A stretch of DNA of 64,000 bases from Nostoc sp. C052 (GCF_013393905.1 NZ_CP040272.1:4770001-4834000), one strand, 5' to 3'; numbered from the stretch's first letter, positions 54,108 to 63,925 are shown. Program-made: numbers and translations. Notes: a model not told the origin generated them from the sequence alone.

Positions 54108-55148
54108 CTAATTGCCATACACTTCACCAAAACTATGATCGGCATGAATCTCGATCGCTAGTTCAACTGCTGCGGTATCTTTTAGCAACGGCTTGATGAA
54201 TAATTCCGGGTGAAGCGATCGCCAAAAATAATTGACAAATTCTTCTATCTCTGCATCGCTCATCCCTGACTTACCCCCAGCAATCATCTGCTGTTCCGCC
54301 TGTTTACGCCACGCCAAAGAACAGCGATAATCGGTGGGATAAAGCAAAATTAAACTGTCTAATCGCTCCCACAGTGGTAAATAATCGTGGAGGCGATGAT
54401 TCATATCACGGGCGAATACTCTATCCTTCTCAGTGAGAATTGGCGGCGGTGCTGTATCAAATACTTTTGGGTCGATTGGTCGTACACCCACAAACCAACC
54501 TTCAAATAGTACAATATCTACACCTGTAACGATTTCTGGAGTAGTGCGATCGCCAGCGCCTCCATAAGCAGATTTATCAAAGCGGGGAAGCATCACTGAA
54601 CTTTGCGACTGGCGGATTTGATCTAGTACCTTTAAGCCTAAGTCTACATCGTGGGTTCCTGGCGGCCCACGCCAAATTAAGCGGGGATCTTGCTGTGTTA
54701 AAACCAAGCGATCGCTGTAAGTTTTATATAAGTCATCCAAAGATAAACTCACAGTCCGGTATCCCAAGCGATCGAGAATCAAACTGAGAATTTTGCAGGT
54801 TGTGGTTTTACCTGTGCCTTGTCCTCCTAATATTCCCTGAATCAGGGGACGTCCCAATTGTTGGCGGTGCAATGCTAGTTTGATTCCCAAAGGAAGCCAC
54901 AAGTCCCACAAAACTGGTAACATTTCCTGGGGTTCCTTTTGGAGGGTAGTTTGGCAGAATTGCTTAAAAGCTGGCAAGACAGATTTTAGTAAATGCGATC
55001 GCTCTTTGATCGCTTCATCGACATTTTCCGGCGCGATCCCAAAAGCTTTAGCCCTTAACCGATCTGCTAGCGCTGCAACTCTAGCTTGCTGCTGCCAGGT
55101 TTCCGCCACCGCATCGGTTGTCAAAATTTCACCCAGCCACAAATTCAT
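54108..55148 (-). CDS. D-glycerate 3-kinase
   Basis: 346 residues. Converts glycerate to 3-phosphoglycerate, closing the photorespiratory cycle. The P-loop is GILGGQGTGKTTTCKIL (about residues 105-121); SLSLDDLYKTY, IWRGPPGTHDVDLG, PRFDKSAYGGAGDR and LFEGWFVGVRP are the signatures of the plant/cyanobacterial GLYK family, a uridine-kinase-like fold. Length fits. It lies 15 bp after ycf20 on the same strand, so the two may be one transcript. Confidence 0.92.
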   Translation of the reverse strand: MNLWLGEILTTDAVAETWQQQARVAALADRLRAKAFGIAPENVDEAIKERSHLLKSVLPAFKQFCQTTLQKEPQEMLPVLWDLWLPLGIKLALHRQQLGRPLIQGILGGQGTGKTTTCKILSLILDRLGYRTVSLSLDDLYKTYSDRLVLTQQDPRLIWRGPPGTHDVDLGLKVLDQIRQSQSSVMLPRFDKSAYGGAGDRTTPEIVTGVDIVLFEGWFVGVRPIDPKVFDTAPPPILTEKDRVFARDMNHRLHDYLPLWERLDSLILLYPTDYRCSLAWRKQAEQQMIAGGKSGMSDAEIEEFVNYFWRSLHPELFIKPLLKDTAAVELAIEIHADHSFGEVYGN

Positions 55149-55163
55149 AAATTCCCCATCTCA

Positions 55164-55496
55164 CTACGATCCCAGCTTGAAGGCTTCGAGAAACAGGCTG
55201 TAGGTGAAACCAACTTTGAGGAGATTCAATGAGTCTATCAAGAGCGATCGCCTTGACAAAAAGCTGCGACTATAAAATATCCTACTGGTAATTTCCGTCA
55301 ACAGTACTAAAAAACCAGCTGCCACAATATCTAATTCTGCTCGTTGTCCAGCTGTCGTGGAAACTGCATTTCCCAGAAAAAAACCGAACAAAAAACTAAT
55401 TATCAGCAACGATAGCCGCCGCCAAGGATTTAAAAACCATTGCCCCAAGCGTGTAGCAACGGCATCGAACAAGTTATTGAGACGAGTGTTTTGCAT
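55164..55496 (-). CDS. Ycf20-like protein (DUF565)
   Basis: 110 residues. A basic N-terminus (RLNNLFDAVATRLGQWFLNPWRR) precedes three hydrophobic segments (LSLLIISFLFGFFLGNAVST; DIVAAGFLVLLTEI; LLKVGFTYSLFLEAFKLG). This is the Ycf20 family of cyanobacteria and plastids, linked to non-photochemical quenching in algae. Membrane protein; mechanism unknown. First gene of the pair with the glycerate kinase. Confidence 0.88.
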   Translation of the reverse strand: MQNTRLNNLFDAVATRLGQWFLNPWRRLSLLIISFLFGFFLGNAVSTTAGQRAELDIVAAGFLVLLTEITSRIFYSRSFLSRRSLLIDSLNLLKVGFTYSLFLEAFKLGS

Positions 55497-56311
55497 TGAG
55501 GGGACTTCTGGGGAAAAGTCAAGATATCTTGAAATATATCTATATTAAATTCAGGAGGATATTGGTTTTAGTATCAGCTTGTTTGTTAGTATTATAGATA
55601 TCTACTGGGCTTCCTGGGCTTTCAGTGTTACTTCAAATTTGCTCATTCTATCATCTTTAGAGAAGTACATTTTCTTCGAGGATGTTTGGGAAGTATAAAT
55701 ATTTAGTTTGATCCCCACAAGCAAGCTTGAAATAAAGGGTAAAATGACTCAAATTACCCCTTTTTTAAGGAAGCTACTGCATAACACAGGTTGACTGACT
55801 TGTATCCATATAGGTAAGCAAGCTACCTGTGGAGTCTCCCAATAGGAGAAAGGAATAGCGTAGATTTAAGAGGATCTGCGATCGCTTGCTATATCAATAG
55901 GCACTTTCCAAACATCCTCTCAATCAGGTGGCTTTTCATAACAGAAGATAAAATATACCACTTAGATTTATCTGAGGTTTGGCAAAGTACGCCTTGTTAG
56001 AGCCGCTAGCAGTTTCAGGAAACTTTTATTTTTTATACAAATGAATTAGCTAGCTCTGTATCAAATGTTATTTTTTTATTCAATACTACGGTCAAAATCC
56101 TAAGGGATGGGTGTCTGTAACCCTTGTTTTTCAAACATCAAAGAAATTATTTACTCCAAATGTTTTCTCATCAAAATGATATTTATAATACATCCGTGTC
56201 CCTAATTTTAACAAAGTCTATATTAGGCTAACTTGTGTGATTATCTTTTGGGATAATAGGCTACTATTTGGTCAAGCCTAGACAAAATATTTATTTCTAA
56301 TAACTATCAAT
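55497..56311. other. Intergenic region between ycf20 and the 56312 lipoprotein gene
   Basis: 815 bp AT-rich. One stretch, 55812-55840 (CCATATAGGTAAGCAAGCTAC / CTGTGGA), can fold, and GGAGTCTCCCAATAGGAGAA follows, but it matches no RNA family I know. No gene seen; promoters for both sides must lie here. Confidence 0.45.
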
Positions 56312-56938
56312 ATGAAATCTTCAGTGTATCGTAACGTCGGTGTTACAGCATCTTGCTTGGGACTACTTTTTGCTATGGTGGGATGCTTTGGAATTAGCGT
56401 ATCCTTTGAGTCCACAAACCCAGATACATCTTCACAACTGCCAACAGAAACTTTTCAGAAGCAGACAAACTCTGTTTTACTTGAAAAAGGTATTTCTGCT
56501 AGTGTATCTACTCCAGTAACTAACTCAACCAATCAAATAGAACATAGCAGCAAAGAGAATACTTATCCTGTCTTGGCAGATCGTGATAAATCAGCTAGCA
56601 AAGTCAACAATCAAGGGACTTTGCGAATGAGCAATCAAACAAATCAGCCAGTGCGGCTGGCTCTACTGGCGCGACAGTCGGTAGCGAAAGGCTCCAGTAC
56701 TAAACAGACTAACTATGATGTACCAGCACATTGGGATTTTGCTCCCCAGGAAGGTAGTGAGAAGGGACTGATTTTATCTCTACCTCAGAATAATTTAAAG
56801 CTGGAGAAAGGAGATATTTTAGTTGCTTTTGCACAAGATGGTTCCCGCCGTTACTGGGGCCCTTATGTTGTCGGTGAAACTCAATTACCTAAGTGGAATT
56901 CGCAAAATAAAGAATGGCAACTTGTGTTGAGTCCTTGA
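56312..56938 (+). CDS. Putative lipoprotein
   Basis: 208 residues. The N-terminus VTASCLGLLFAMVGCFG has a lipobox-like MVGC (Cys near residue 25), so it is probably exported and lipid-anchored, though Met at -3 is not typical. A low-complexity Ser/Thr/Asn linker (about 30-110) leads to a small C-terminal domain: HWDFAPQEGSEKGLILSLPQ, LKLEKGDILVAFAQDGSRRYW and a final W-Q-L-V-L-S-P. I do not recognise the family. Start ATG is the only one before the signal. Confidence 0.65.
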   Translation: MKSSVYRNVGVTASCLGLLFAMVGCFGISVSFESTNPDTSSQLPTETFQKQTNSVLLEKGISASVSTPVTNSTNQIEHSSKENTYPVLADRDKSASKVNNQGTLRMSNQTNQPVRLALLARQSVAKGSSTKQTNYDVPAHWDFAPQEGSEKGLILSLPQNNLKLEKGDILVAFAQDGSRRYWGPYVVGETQLPKWNSQNKEWQLVLSP

Positions 56939-57037
56939 AGGAGGCAGGGGGCAAAATAATAGTTCATCTTTTGTGTTAGCGATAGCGCGGCGTTTAAACC
57001 GTTCCCAGTCCTGATAAAAGAAATGAGATTCCACACT

Positions 57038-57130
57038 TAGCACTCATTACTCAGCACTCATTACTCATTACTCAGCACTTATTGCCACACCACTACCCTA
57101 TAGTTGGTAAAGTGTTGAGTAATGAGTAGA
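57038..57130. repeat. CTCATTACTCAGCACT tandem repeats with inverted copy
   Basis: CACTCATTACTCAGCACTCA and CATTACTCATTACTCAGCAC in tandem (57038-57082), then the inverse GTGTTGAGTAATGAGTAG at 57112. Can form a hairpin downstream of the putative lipoprotein gene. Confidence 0.7.
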
Positions 57131-57214
57131 GGAAAATTGTTGAATTAAAAACTCTGAAGAACAAAAGATAGATAACCAACGACTATTGATTAGTGATTGT
57201 TGACTATTGACTAA

Positions 57215-59125
57215 ATGAGAATGAAATTGAGTGTTAAGCGCACTGTTGATCGGTGGTTCAACAAAATAGCAAAAAATCCAGCCCTTAGTGTAACTGTGTC
57301 GATTTTGTGGTTGATGCTGATTGGCTGGGTGGCTTTTGGCTGGAATTTGGGCAATATTGGCTTGATTGATGAGACAGAGCCGCTCTTTGCCGAAGCTTCC
57401 CGCCAGATGTTCGTTACAGGTGATTGGATTACCCCATTTTTCAATGGTGACACTCGTTTCGATAAACCTGCTTTAATTTATTGGTGTCAAGCGATCGCAT
57501 TTCACCTAATTGGGGTGAATGAGTGGGCAGTACGTCTTCCTTCTGCGATCGCAGCCTTCGGCTTAGTCTGTTTAGCTTTTTACACCATACAGTGGTATTT
57601 GACTAAACAAGACGAATTAGAGCAAGTTTCACGTCCCACTCGCCGCTACTTAATATCTTTTATCGCAGCAGCGCTGATGGCACTCAATCCCGAAACTATT
57701 ATTTGGGCGAGAACAGGTGTCTCTGATATGCTGCTCACTGGTTGTATGGGATCAGCCTTGTTATGTTTCTTTCTAGGGTATGCAGGGAAGGAGAGCAGGG
57801 GAGCAGGGGAGCAGGGGAGCAGGGGAGCAGAATTAATCACCAATGCCCTATTCCCCAATAAGTGGTACTTAGCTTTTTATGTGCTGATTGCTGGCGCAAT
57901 TTTGACTAAAGGGCCAGTGGGAATTGTCTTGCCAGGGCTAATTGTTGGTGCTTTTTTGCTTTACGTGGGTAAAGTACGAGAGGTGCTACGGGAAATGAAC
58001 CTTTTCATAGGTATACTGATAATTCTCGGTTTGTCAGTGCCCTGGTATGCTTTAGTAATTTGGCGCAATGGCTGGAATTATATTAACTCCTTCTTTGGTT
58101 ATCATAACCTGGAACGCTTTACAGAAGTAGTTAATGGTCATTCAGCACCTTGGTATTTTTACTTTGTAATAGTGTTGCTAGGTTTTGCACCATACTCAGT
58201 GTATTTACCAGCCTCCATAATCAGACTAAAGTTTTGGCAGCGATCGCATTGGCGATCTCTTGAACGTTTTCAGCAATTTGGTCTATTTGCCTGGTTCTGG
58301 TTTGCTAGCATCTTTGTCTTTTTCTGCATTGCTGTCACCAAACTCCCTAGTTATGTATTGCCTTTAATGCCAGCAGCAGCAATCCTAGTAGCCTTGTTGT
58401 GGAGTGACCTTTTCCCAAATACAGAGAATGAAAATGACACGGAGAAATTATTAGATAATTCCTCTTCATCCCCACGCATCCCCATCCCCGCGTCACTTGT
58501 CTGGAGTGGTTGGGTGAATGTAGTGTTTTTATCGTTTTTGGCAACAGCGCTGTTTAACCTAACCCACATATTAGGTACTGATCCAGCTATCAGCAACTTC
58601 CACGAACTAATTCAACAATCCGGTATACCAGTAATCGCGGGTGTAATTTGGCTGGTATGTGCTGTTTTGGTTGCTGGTTTTTTACTGATTCGTCGCTGGA
58701 ACTACGTTATCAGTATTAATTTAATCGGGTTTGTGGCGTTTTTAATTTTTGTCTTAACGCCTGCTTTGTTCTTTATCGATCGAGAACGTCAATTACCCTT
58801 AAGGGAATTGTCTGCGGTCGTCCTAGAAGCAAAACAACCAGATGAAGAATTGATCATGCTTGGCTTCAAAAAGCCTAGTGTGGTATTTTACAGCCACATT
58901 CATGTAAATTATTTAGGATTTCCCCAAGAGGCTTTACAGCATATTAAAAACCAGGCTGCCAAAGGCTTAAAACCTGCCTCAGTATTGCTGTTGGCTGAAC
59001 AGAAAAAGTTTTTACAAATGGACTTACAGCCAGATGATTATAAGAGCTTATCGACCAAGGGTGCTTATAACTTGGTTCGAGTTCCTTTTAAGAAAAAGAA
59101 AAATGAAAAAATAGATATATCGTAA
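57215..59125 (+). CDS. Glycosyltransferase family 39 membrane protein (ArnT/PMT-like)
   Basis: 636 residues with about ten to twelve helices. The first periplasmic loop holds IGLIDETEPLFAEASRQM (the catalytic DE motif of GT39), then FDKPALIYW and VNEWAVRLPSAIAAF, as in ArnT and other polyprenyl-phosphate-sugar transferases. It moves a sugar from an undecaprenyl-type donor to a lipid or protein on the outer face of the membrane. Two hydrophilic loops are encoded by intergenic-type repeats: KESRGAGEQGSRGAE (GGAGCAGG units, 57787-57826) and DNSSSSPRIPIPAS (about 58455-58495). Acceptor unknown. Confidence 0.88.
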   Translation: MRMKLSVKRTVDRWFNKIAKNPALSVTVSILWLMLIGWVAFGWNLGNIGLIDETEPLFAEASRQMFVTGDWITPFFNGDTRFDKPALIYWCQAIAFHLIGVNEWAVRLPSAIAAFGLVCLAFYTIQWYLTKQDELEQVSRPTRRYLISFIAAALMALNPETIIWARTGVSDMLLTGCMGSALLCFFLGYAGKESRGAGEQGSRGAELITNALFPNKWYLAFYVLIAGAILTKGPVGIVLPGLIVGAFLLYVGKVREVLREMNLFIGILIILGLSVPWYALVIWRNGWNYINSFFGYHNLERFTEVVNGHSAPWYFYFVIVLLGFAPYSVYLPASIIRLKFWQRSHWRSLERFQQFGLFAWFWFASIFVFFCIAVTKLPSYVLPLMPAAAILVALLWSDLFPNTENENDTEKLLDNSSSSPRIPIPASLVWSGWVNVVFLSFLATALFNLTHILGTDPAISNFHELIQQSGIPVIAGVIWLVCAVLVAGFLLIRRWNYVISINLIGFVAFLIFVLTPALFFIDRERQLPLRELSAVVLEAKQPDEELIMLGFKKPSVVFYSHIHVNYLGFPQEALQHIKNQAAKGLKPASVLLLAEQKKFLQMDLQPDDYKSLSTKGAYNLVRVPFKKKKNEKIDIS

Positions 59126-59219
59126 AGGGGATTGGGGATTAGGAAAGATAAGTTTGTAGATTTATATCCCAAGTAATCTTAAAAGAATTTCTTCCCCAGT
59201 ACCCAGTACCCAATCCCTA

Positions 59220-62200
59220 TTAACATTTACCATTGTAACCGTTGACAGCTAAAGCTTGATTGATCTGATTTAATAGGTCTTCCATTGATATTGATCGCGG
59301 TAAGATTTGAGTTGCGATCGCACCAACAACAGTTTCTATCGATTCCAAACCATTCTTCTTCTGCTCCTTATAAGCTACCCCAGGCTGGAAACTGGTTTCT
59401 GGGAGATTTAATCGCTGATTTAGTACCAAAATTGGTGGTAACTTTAAAGGCGAATCTCCTAATGTTTTCAGTGCTTTGAGTACATCTTTGTGGATAGAGG
59501 TTTCTCCTAAACAAATTAACAGTAAGTCAACGCTTTGGTGGCGAATCTGTTGTAACACTTCTGCCCAACATGGACTCATCGCCGCTTTGAAGCCTGCTGT
59601 TTGTAGATACTGAATTAAAGCTTGGAACCACTCAGAACCCCGTTCCGCAGTTTCGCTACTAATTGAGCAATTTTTTTCAGTCCGATAACCCTTCGCTGGC
59701 TTGCGTCTTACCTGGGGAAAATCACGCAGCATTGTCAAATCCACTACCAAGATGTTAGGAGGGCAGCAAATACCAGAAGCAATTTGCAGTACTGATAGTA
59801 AGGCATCTGTTTTATCGGTACGACTGCCGTTGTCTTTGGCAAATGGTGTTAAGTAAGGAAATACAGATAGCCCTGGTATTTTAGAAGCTATTAAGGTGGT
59901 TGCGACATCGCAAGTAACCAGTGGTATAGCCGCTAAACGTGGATGCCCAATTAGTTGTTGCAGATAAATTTGGGCGGTGGTACTTTCGACATCAAGCAAA
60001 ATGACATCAAACTGCCATACCCGCGCCAAAAGTTCAGCCTGATCTAGGTCATCTACTTCAATTACCCGATGTTCTCGAAGTGAAGGGTGGGGATTAACTG
60101 ATTCCAACTGGGGATTCACCAACCTGAGAATTCGCAGTGGGGTTTTAGTTGGGGTAATTGCATTGTTGTTTAACCCTTGCTGCCCAACTGCTTGTACAGT
60201 ACATAATTTTTCGAGAACTGGTGCTAATACCTGATGCTCAACTGGCAAACTTAAGAAACCATCGGCTCGATTAGCAAATGCTTGCTCCTTTTCGGCTCCC
60301 GTCGCTGTCACAATTACAGATATATGACGGGTTGCGGTGTCAGATTTGAGTAAAGTTAGCACATCCCAACCTGATAGTAGGGGTAGCAATGGATTCAAAA
60401 ATATCGCTATTGGTTGTAAGCGCCGAGCTTTTTCGACTGCTTCTGTCCCCGATCGCGCAATCACTACCCGATACCCTAAACCTTTAAGTTGTTCGGTCAA
60501 GTCTTCAATATATCTGGCTACTGCCTCGACTACCAAGACCAGCCGTTGTGAACTAGCGTGATGATGCTGTGTGGGCGTACTAACATACTGACGAGCAGCT
60601 GCGGGGTTTTGCCGTGTCTGTTGGTGTCGTGTTTCCTCGTTTTCTCTGATTCCCATATCTGGTTCAGAAAAGCCTGTATTTGGAGGACTAGGGGGCAGTA
60701 GTAGTGTGAACTGGCTACCTTTTCCTTCACGCGATAAAAAGCTGACATCTCCTCCGTGAAGACGAGCCAAGGCGCGAGTTAATACTAGCCCTAAACCAGT
60801 GCCTTCAAATTGGCGGGTGAGGGGATTTTCTAATTGTTGGAATTTTTGAAAGATTAAGTGTTGTTGATGTTCAGGAATACCAATGCCTGTATCCCAAATT
60901 GTAAAGGCAATCCATCCTTCCCAACGACTTACCCGCAACCCGATTTCGCCAGATATTTCGGTGAATTTAAAGGCGTTGGAAAGTAGGTGTACTAACATCT
61001 GGCGTAAGCGCAATTCATCTGCCACCATTTGATCTAAGCCTGGTTCAATGGAAAGGCAGAATTGGGGAGCGGATGAACGGGCATTTGGAGGTGGTGAGGC
61101 GGATGTCGCTTTGGTGGTTTGAGTGTGGATAGCTTTGGCTTCCGATAGGGCGCGATCGCACACAGCCCGAATTTTTACCGGAGTCAGCGTCAAATCCATT
61201 TGTCCCGTCTCCATTCGGGTCAAATCTAAAATATCATTAACCACACTCATCAGGTGGCGTCCACTTTGATGAATCAGTCCTGCATAACGGGCTTGACGTT
61301 CGTTAAGTTCTCCCAACTGCTGATCCACCAGTAAGCGCGATAATCCTAAAACGGCAGTTAGGGGAGTTTTGAGTTCATGACTAATACAAGCTAAAAACTC
61401 GTCTTTCAACCGATTTAGTTGAATTAAATCGGCATTTTTTGCCGCCAATTCTTTGCAAAGCTGCTGCTGTTCAGTGACATCAGTGGCTAAAACTAACCAC
61501 AAATCATTGCTGAGTGTAACCTCAGAGTCAGCACTCATGACTTTAAACTCAGGACTATCTAAGGGAATTTTGGCAAATTGCCAGATTCGCTCTTGACCAT
61601 TTTGCACTTCAACAACGCAGGTACAAGTACCCACTTGACTATCTAAATAGCACCGACTGTATCCAGTATCACCTGATGCTTCTGGCTGAATCAGTTCCTC
61701 TTCACCATGCTCATTCTCCCTGCCATTGGGATGAACCTTGATTGCTTGTTGAGTAACATATTCTGGTGTTTCCAAGAGGTTAGGCACAAGTATTGCCTCT
61801 ACCTGTTGCCTAACTCCTTCTGGATCTTTTAAGGTTCCTAATTGCTGCCACCAAGCGGGATTTCGGGCTACCACTTTGCCATTACCCGTTTGCAACATTA
61901 AAGGCCAAGGCAGTCTTTCTAGCAAGTGAACCAGTGGTTGGTGTCCTAAGGACTTGGATTCATTTGTCCTAGCATCAGACTCATGGTGATGCTCACCTGA
62001 ACTTTGTAAGCCAGCCATACGTTCTTTAGCTAGCGATCGCACCAAGCGCGAACTATCCAGCAGCCCCAAATATCGACCATCAGAGTCAATCAGCGCCCAA
62101 TCTAAATTCTGTTGTTTTTCGGCGGCATCGCCCAAGTGCAAGCTCAATTGCTCTACATGCTCAGAAGCCAATATTGTCTGTATTGGCTCAATTAGACCTT

Positions 62201-62696
62201 GACTCCAGGTGGAGAGCGATTGGTGTAAATTTAGATTTTTATCGTCACTATGTGTTAATAATGTTGGGATTAAACGGGCAGCATACAGCAATCCGATGGG
62301 GCATTGCTGTTGATTCACTACTACCAAGCGATCGCACTGCTCTTGCTCAAAAATCTCCAACACCACTGCCAGAGAACTTGTTTGAGGGCAGCTAGGTACG
62401 GTTGCCTGAAAGTCATAAAGCGGGTAATCTAGCATTAACATAGGGCTTTGGGGGTCATTCTTCCTGTGGAACCCTCCGGCATTTCCATCTGCCAGTTGAT
62501 GGTCTTTTCGCCTGAAGTCATATCCTCTAAGAAGACTCATATAAGCAACTCTGGTTATTTCAACGCCATTAAAAAAATAATGGGATTTCCCTTCACGGAC
62601 ACTTGCTTGCGGACGAGTGCATTTTTTCAAGAGGCCACGTTTCTCATTTCTAGCAACTAGCCTCCCCAGTGTCTTACTGGTATTTAAACTCCTCAT
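59220..62696 (-). CDS. Hybrid histidine kinase: CBS pair, PAS-like, HisKA/HATPase and three receiver-like domains
   Basis: 1158 residues. Order: about 95-225 two CBS domains (nucleotide sensing; SSLAVVLEIFEQEQCDRLVV); about 255-410 a PAS-like region; HisKA with His-440 in LACISHELKTPLTAVLG; HATPase with LSNAFKFT, DTGIGIPE and FEGTGLGLVLT; a first receiver-like domain where the phospho-Asp is Asn (IAIFLNPLLPLLSGWD, about 783); a second with VILLDVES, Asp kept; and a third, degenerate (LLLICLGETS). It lies divergent from kaiA, about 650 bp apart, so it may send or receive clock signals; this is inferred from place. The true start is uncertain: residues 1-85 have no domain and Met-86 (62441) is an option. 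Confidence 0.85.
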   Translation of the reverse strand: MRSLNTSKTLGRLVARNEKRGLLKKCTRPQASVREGKSHYFFNGVEITRVAYMSLLRGYDFRRKDHQLADGNAGGFHRKNDPQSPMLMLDYPLYDFQATVPSCPQTSSLAVVLEIFEQEQCDRLVVVNQQQCPIGLLYAARLIPTLLTHSDDKNLNLHQSLSTWSQGLIEPIQTILASEHVEQLSLHLGDAAEKQQNLDWALIDSDGRYLGLLDSSRLVRSLAKERMAGLQSSGEHHHESDARTNESKSLGHQPLVHLLERLPWPLMLQTGNGKVVARNPAWWQQLGTLKDPEGVRQQVEAILVPNLLETPEYVTQQAIKVHPNGRENEHGEEELIQPEASGDTGYSRCYLDSQVGTCTCVVEVQNGQERIWQFAKIPLDSPEFKVMSADSEVTLSNDLWLVLATDVTEQQQLCKELAAKNADLIQLNRLKDEFLACISHELKTPLTAVLGLSRLLVDQQLGELNERQARYAGLIHQSGRHLMSVVNDILDLTRMETGQMDLTLTPVKIRAVCDRALSEAKAIHTQTTKATSASPPPNARSSAPQFCLSIEPGLDQMVADELRLRQMLVHLLSNAFKFTEISGEIGLRVSRWEGWIAFTIWDTGIGIPEHQQHLIFQKFQQLENPLTRQFEGTGLGLVLTRALARLHGGDVSFLSREGKGSQFTLLLPPSPPNTGFSEPDMGIRENEETRHQQTRQNPAAARQYVSTPTQHHHASSQRLVLVVEAVARYIEDLTEQLKGLGYRVVIARSGTEAVEKARRLQPIAIFLNPLLPLLSGWDVLTLLKSDTATRHISVIVTATGAEKEQAFANRADGFLSLPVEHQVLAPVLEKLCTVQAVGQQGLNNNAITPTKTPLRILRLVNPQLESVNPHPSLREHRVIEVDDLDQAELLARVWQFDVILLDVESTTAQIYLQQLIGHPRLAAIPLVTCDVATTLIASKIPGLSVFPYLTPFAKDNGSRTDKTDALLSVLQIASGICCPPNILVVDLTMLRDFPQVRRKPAKGYRTEKNCSISSETAERGSEWFQALIQYLQTAGFKAAMSPCWAEVLQQIRHQSVDLLLICLGETSIHKDVLKALKTLGDSPLKLPPILVLNQRLNLPETSFQPGVAYKEQKKNGLESIETVVGAIATQILPRSISMEDLLNQINQALAVNGYNGKC

Positions 62697-63343
62697 CGAT
62701 AGCGACAGCTAAAACAATTATGGCCCCAAAGATTCGCTTTAGAACCTTGAGGAATTATAATGATTTAGAACGCGACAATCCTTTAAGTTCGTTTAAGTAT
62801 CTTATCAAGGAGCAAAATCAAAAAATCTATCTCTTTATATACATAAATATGCAAATAATAAATTAGCTACTGTGTCTTCCTATGCTGACAGATAGCTCAT
62901 CATCAAAGACCTACTTAGTACAGCCCACCACCAAAATAGTATGGAATTTAATCATTCGTAGGTTGGGTAGTAGCAAGTTTTCCGTAAGGGTACGTAGTGA
63001 AATCCAACATCACCCCTCGATATTTCCGAATCTCTTTTACGGTGACATGTACTAAGTCTTAGTACTCAATTGCGGCACTAGTACAACACGGCGTAAATAA
63101 ACCGCCCATTTAAAATCGATGAAACGCTTACGCTGCATTCATTTTGAATTTTGAATTTTGAATTCCGCCTTGCGGCACTAGGTTGTTGATTGGCTAGCAC
63201 TATCTGCTAACACAGAGCATTATTTGGGGTGGAATCACCAGTTTACTGTAAAGTCAGTATTACCCTAGAAGCGTTAGCCAAACTTAACCTCATCAGCCCA
63301 CGTTTCTTGGTCAGGGCGATCAAAGAAATATATTTAAGAATAG
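62697..63343. other. Intergenic region between the hybrid kinase and kaiA
   Basis: Divergent promoter space for the kinase and the kai genes. It contains TTTTGAATTTTGAATTTTGAA (63147-63167, tandem 8-mers; one base over in the motif shown split as three units) and GCGGCACTAG twice (63072 and 63172). No gene is supported: the frame at 62669-62866 is AT-rich and featureless. Confidence 0.45.
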
Positions 63344-63925
63344 ATGTTATTACTGATATTGATTCTGCAACCTAATGTTAACAAATGTTTAGATAATCTA
63401 GCTGACTTAGCCAACCCAAAAAAAATGATCGCGTGGGTGTGGAAATTGCTTGACGCGATTATTGCCCAGTTTTCCTACTTACCCGTTGCTGCGACTGCCA
63501 CTGTAAACATCAACTATTTCCCAAATTGGCTGCAACAAGATCCAAGTAAGGCATACACTGGCAAGTACGTCTATGTGTTTGCCAGTCAGATGCAAAAAAG
63601 CCAACAGCATTTCCAGGAGATGACTCTAGCAGAAAGGCAAGGATTATTAAGACAGCTTAAATCTGATTATAGCCTGATTCTTATAGATTATTTTAGCACA
63701 GATAAAACACTTAAAGATAAAATTGATAAATTTATCAATACTATATTTTATGCTAATATTCCTGTGCCACAAATAATTGAAATTCACATGGAGGTAATTG
63801 AAGACTTTTCTAACCAGCTAAAGTTAGAAGGCAGGAGCAATGAAACGCTACTTGATTATCGTCTAACCTTGATAGACATCCTAGCTCACTTGTGTGAAGT
63901 CTATCGCAGTTCGATTTCTAAATAA
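63344..63925 (+). CDS. kaiA: Circadian clock protein KaiA, short form with C-terminal KaiC-binding domain
   Basis: KaiA stimulates KaiC autophosphorylation. Residues about 93-193 match the C-terminal helical domain of KaiA (LLRQLKSDYSLILIDYF, IDKFINTIFYANIPVPQIIE, IHMEVIEDFSNQLKLEGR, LLDYRLTLIDILAHLCEVYR), which dimerises and binds KaiC. The N-terminal pseudo-receiver of unicellular KaiA is absent. The 92 residues before look like a decayed linker; LLDAIIAQFSYLPVA resembles the last helix of the old receiver. The start is uncertain: ATG 63344 gives 193 residues, ATG 63590 gives 111 and ATG 63620 (AGGAG directly adjacent) gives 101, near the length of other filamentous KaiA proteins. kaiB and kaiC should follow beyond the window. 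Confidence 0.92.
   Translation: MLLLILILQPNVNKCLDNLADLANPKKMIAWVWKLLDAIIAQFSYLPVAATATVNINYFPNWLQQDPSKAYTGKYVYVFASQMQKSQQHFQEMTLAERQGLLRQLKSDYSLILIDYFSTDKTLKDKIDKFINTIFYANIPVPQIIEIHMEVIEDFSNQLKLEGRSNETLLDYRLTLIDILAHLCEVYRSSISK

Noticed and set aside
55805..55870. Possible structured RNA or riboswitch
   Set aside because: Short complementary arms exist, but no conserved core of a known riboswitch or cyanobacterial small RNA can be seen.
62669..62866. 65-codon open frame at the kinase 5' side
   Set aside because: AT-rich, antisense to the kinase N-terminus, no features.
63220..63370. Open frame of about 50 codons just before kaiA (VESPVYCKVSITLEALAKL)
   Set aside because: Overlaps kaiA in another frame, no ribosome site, does not look like the KaiA receiver; too short to support.
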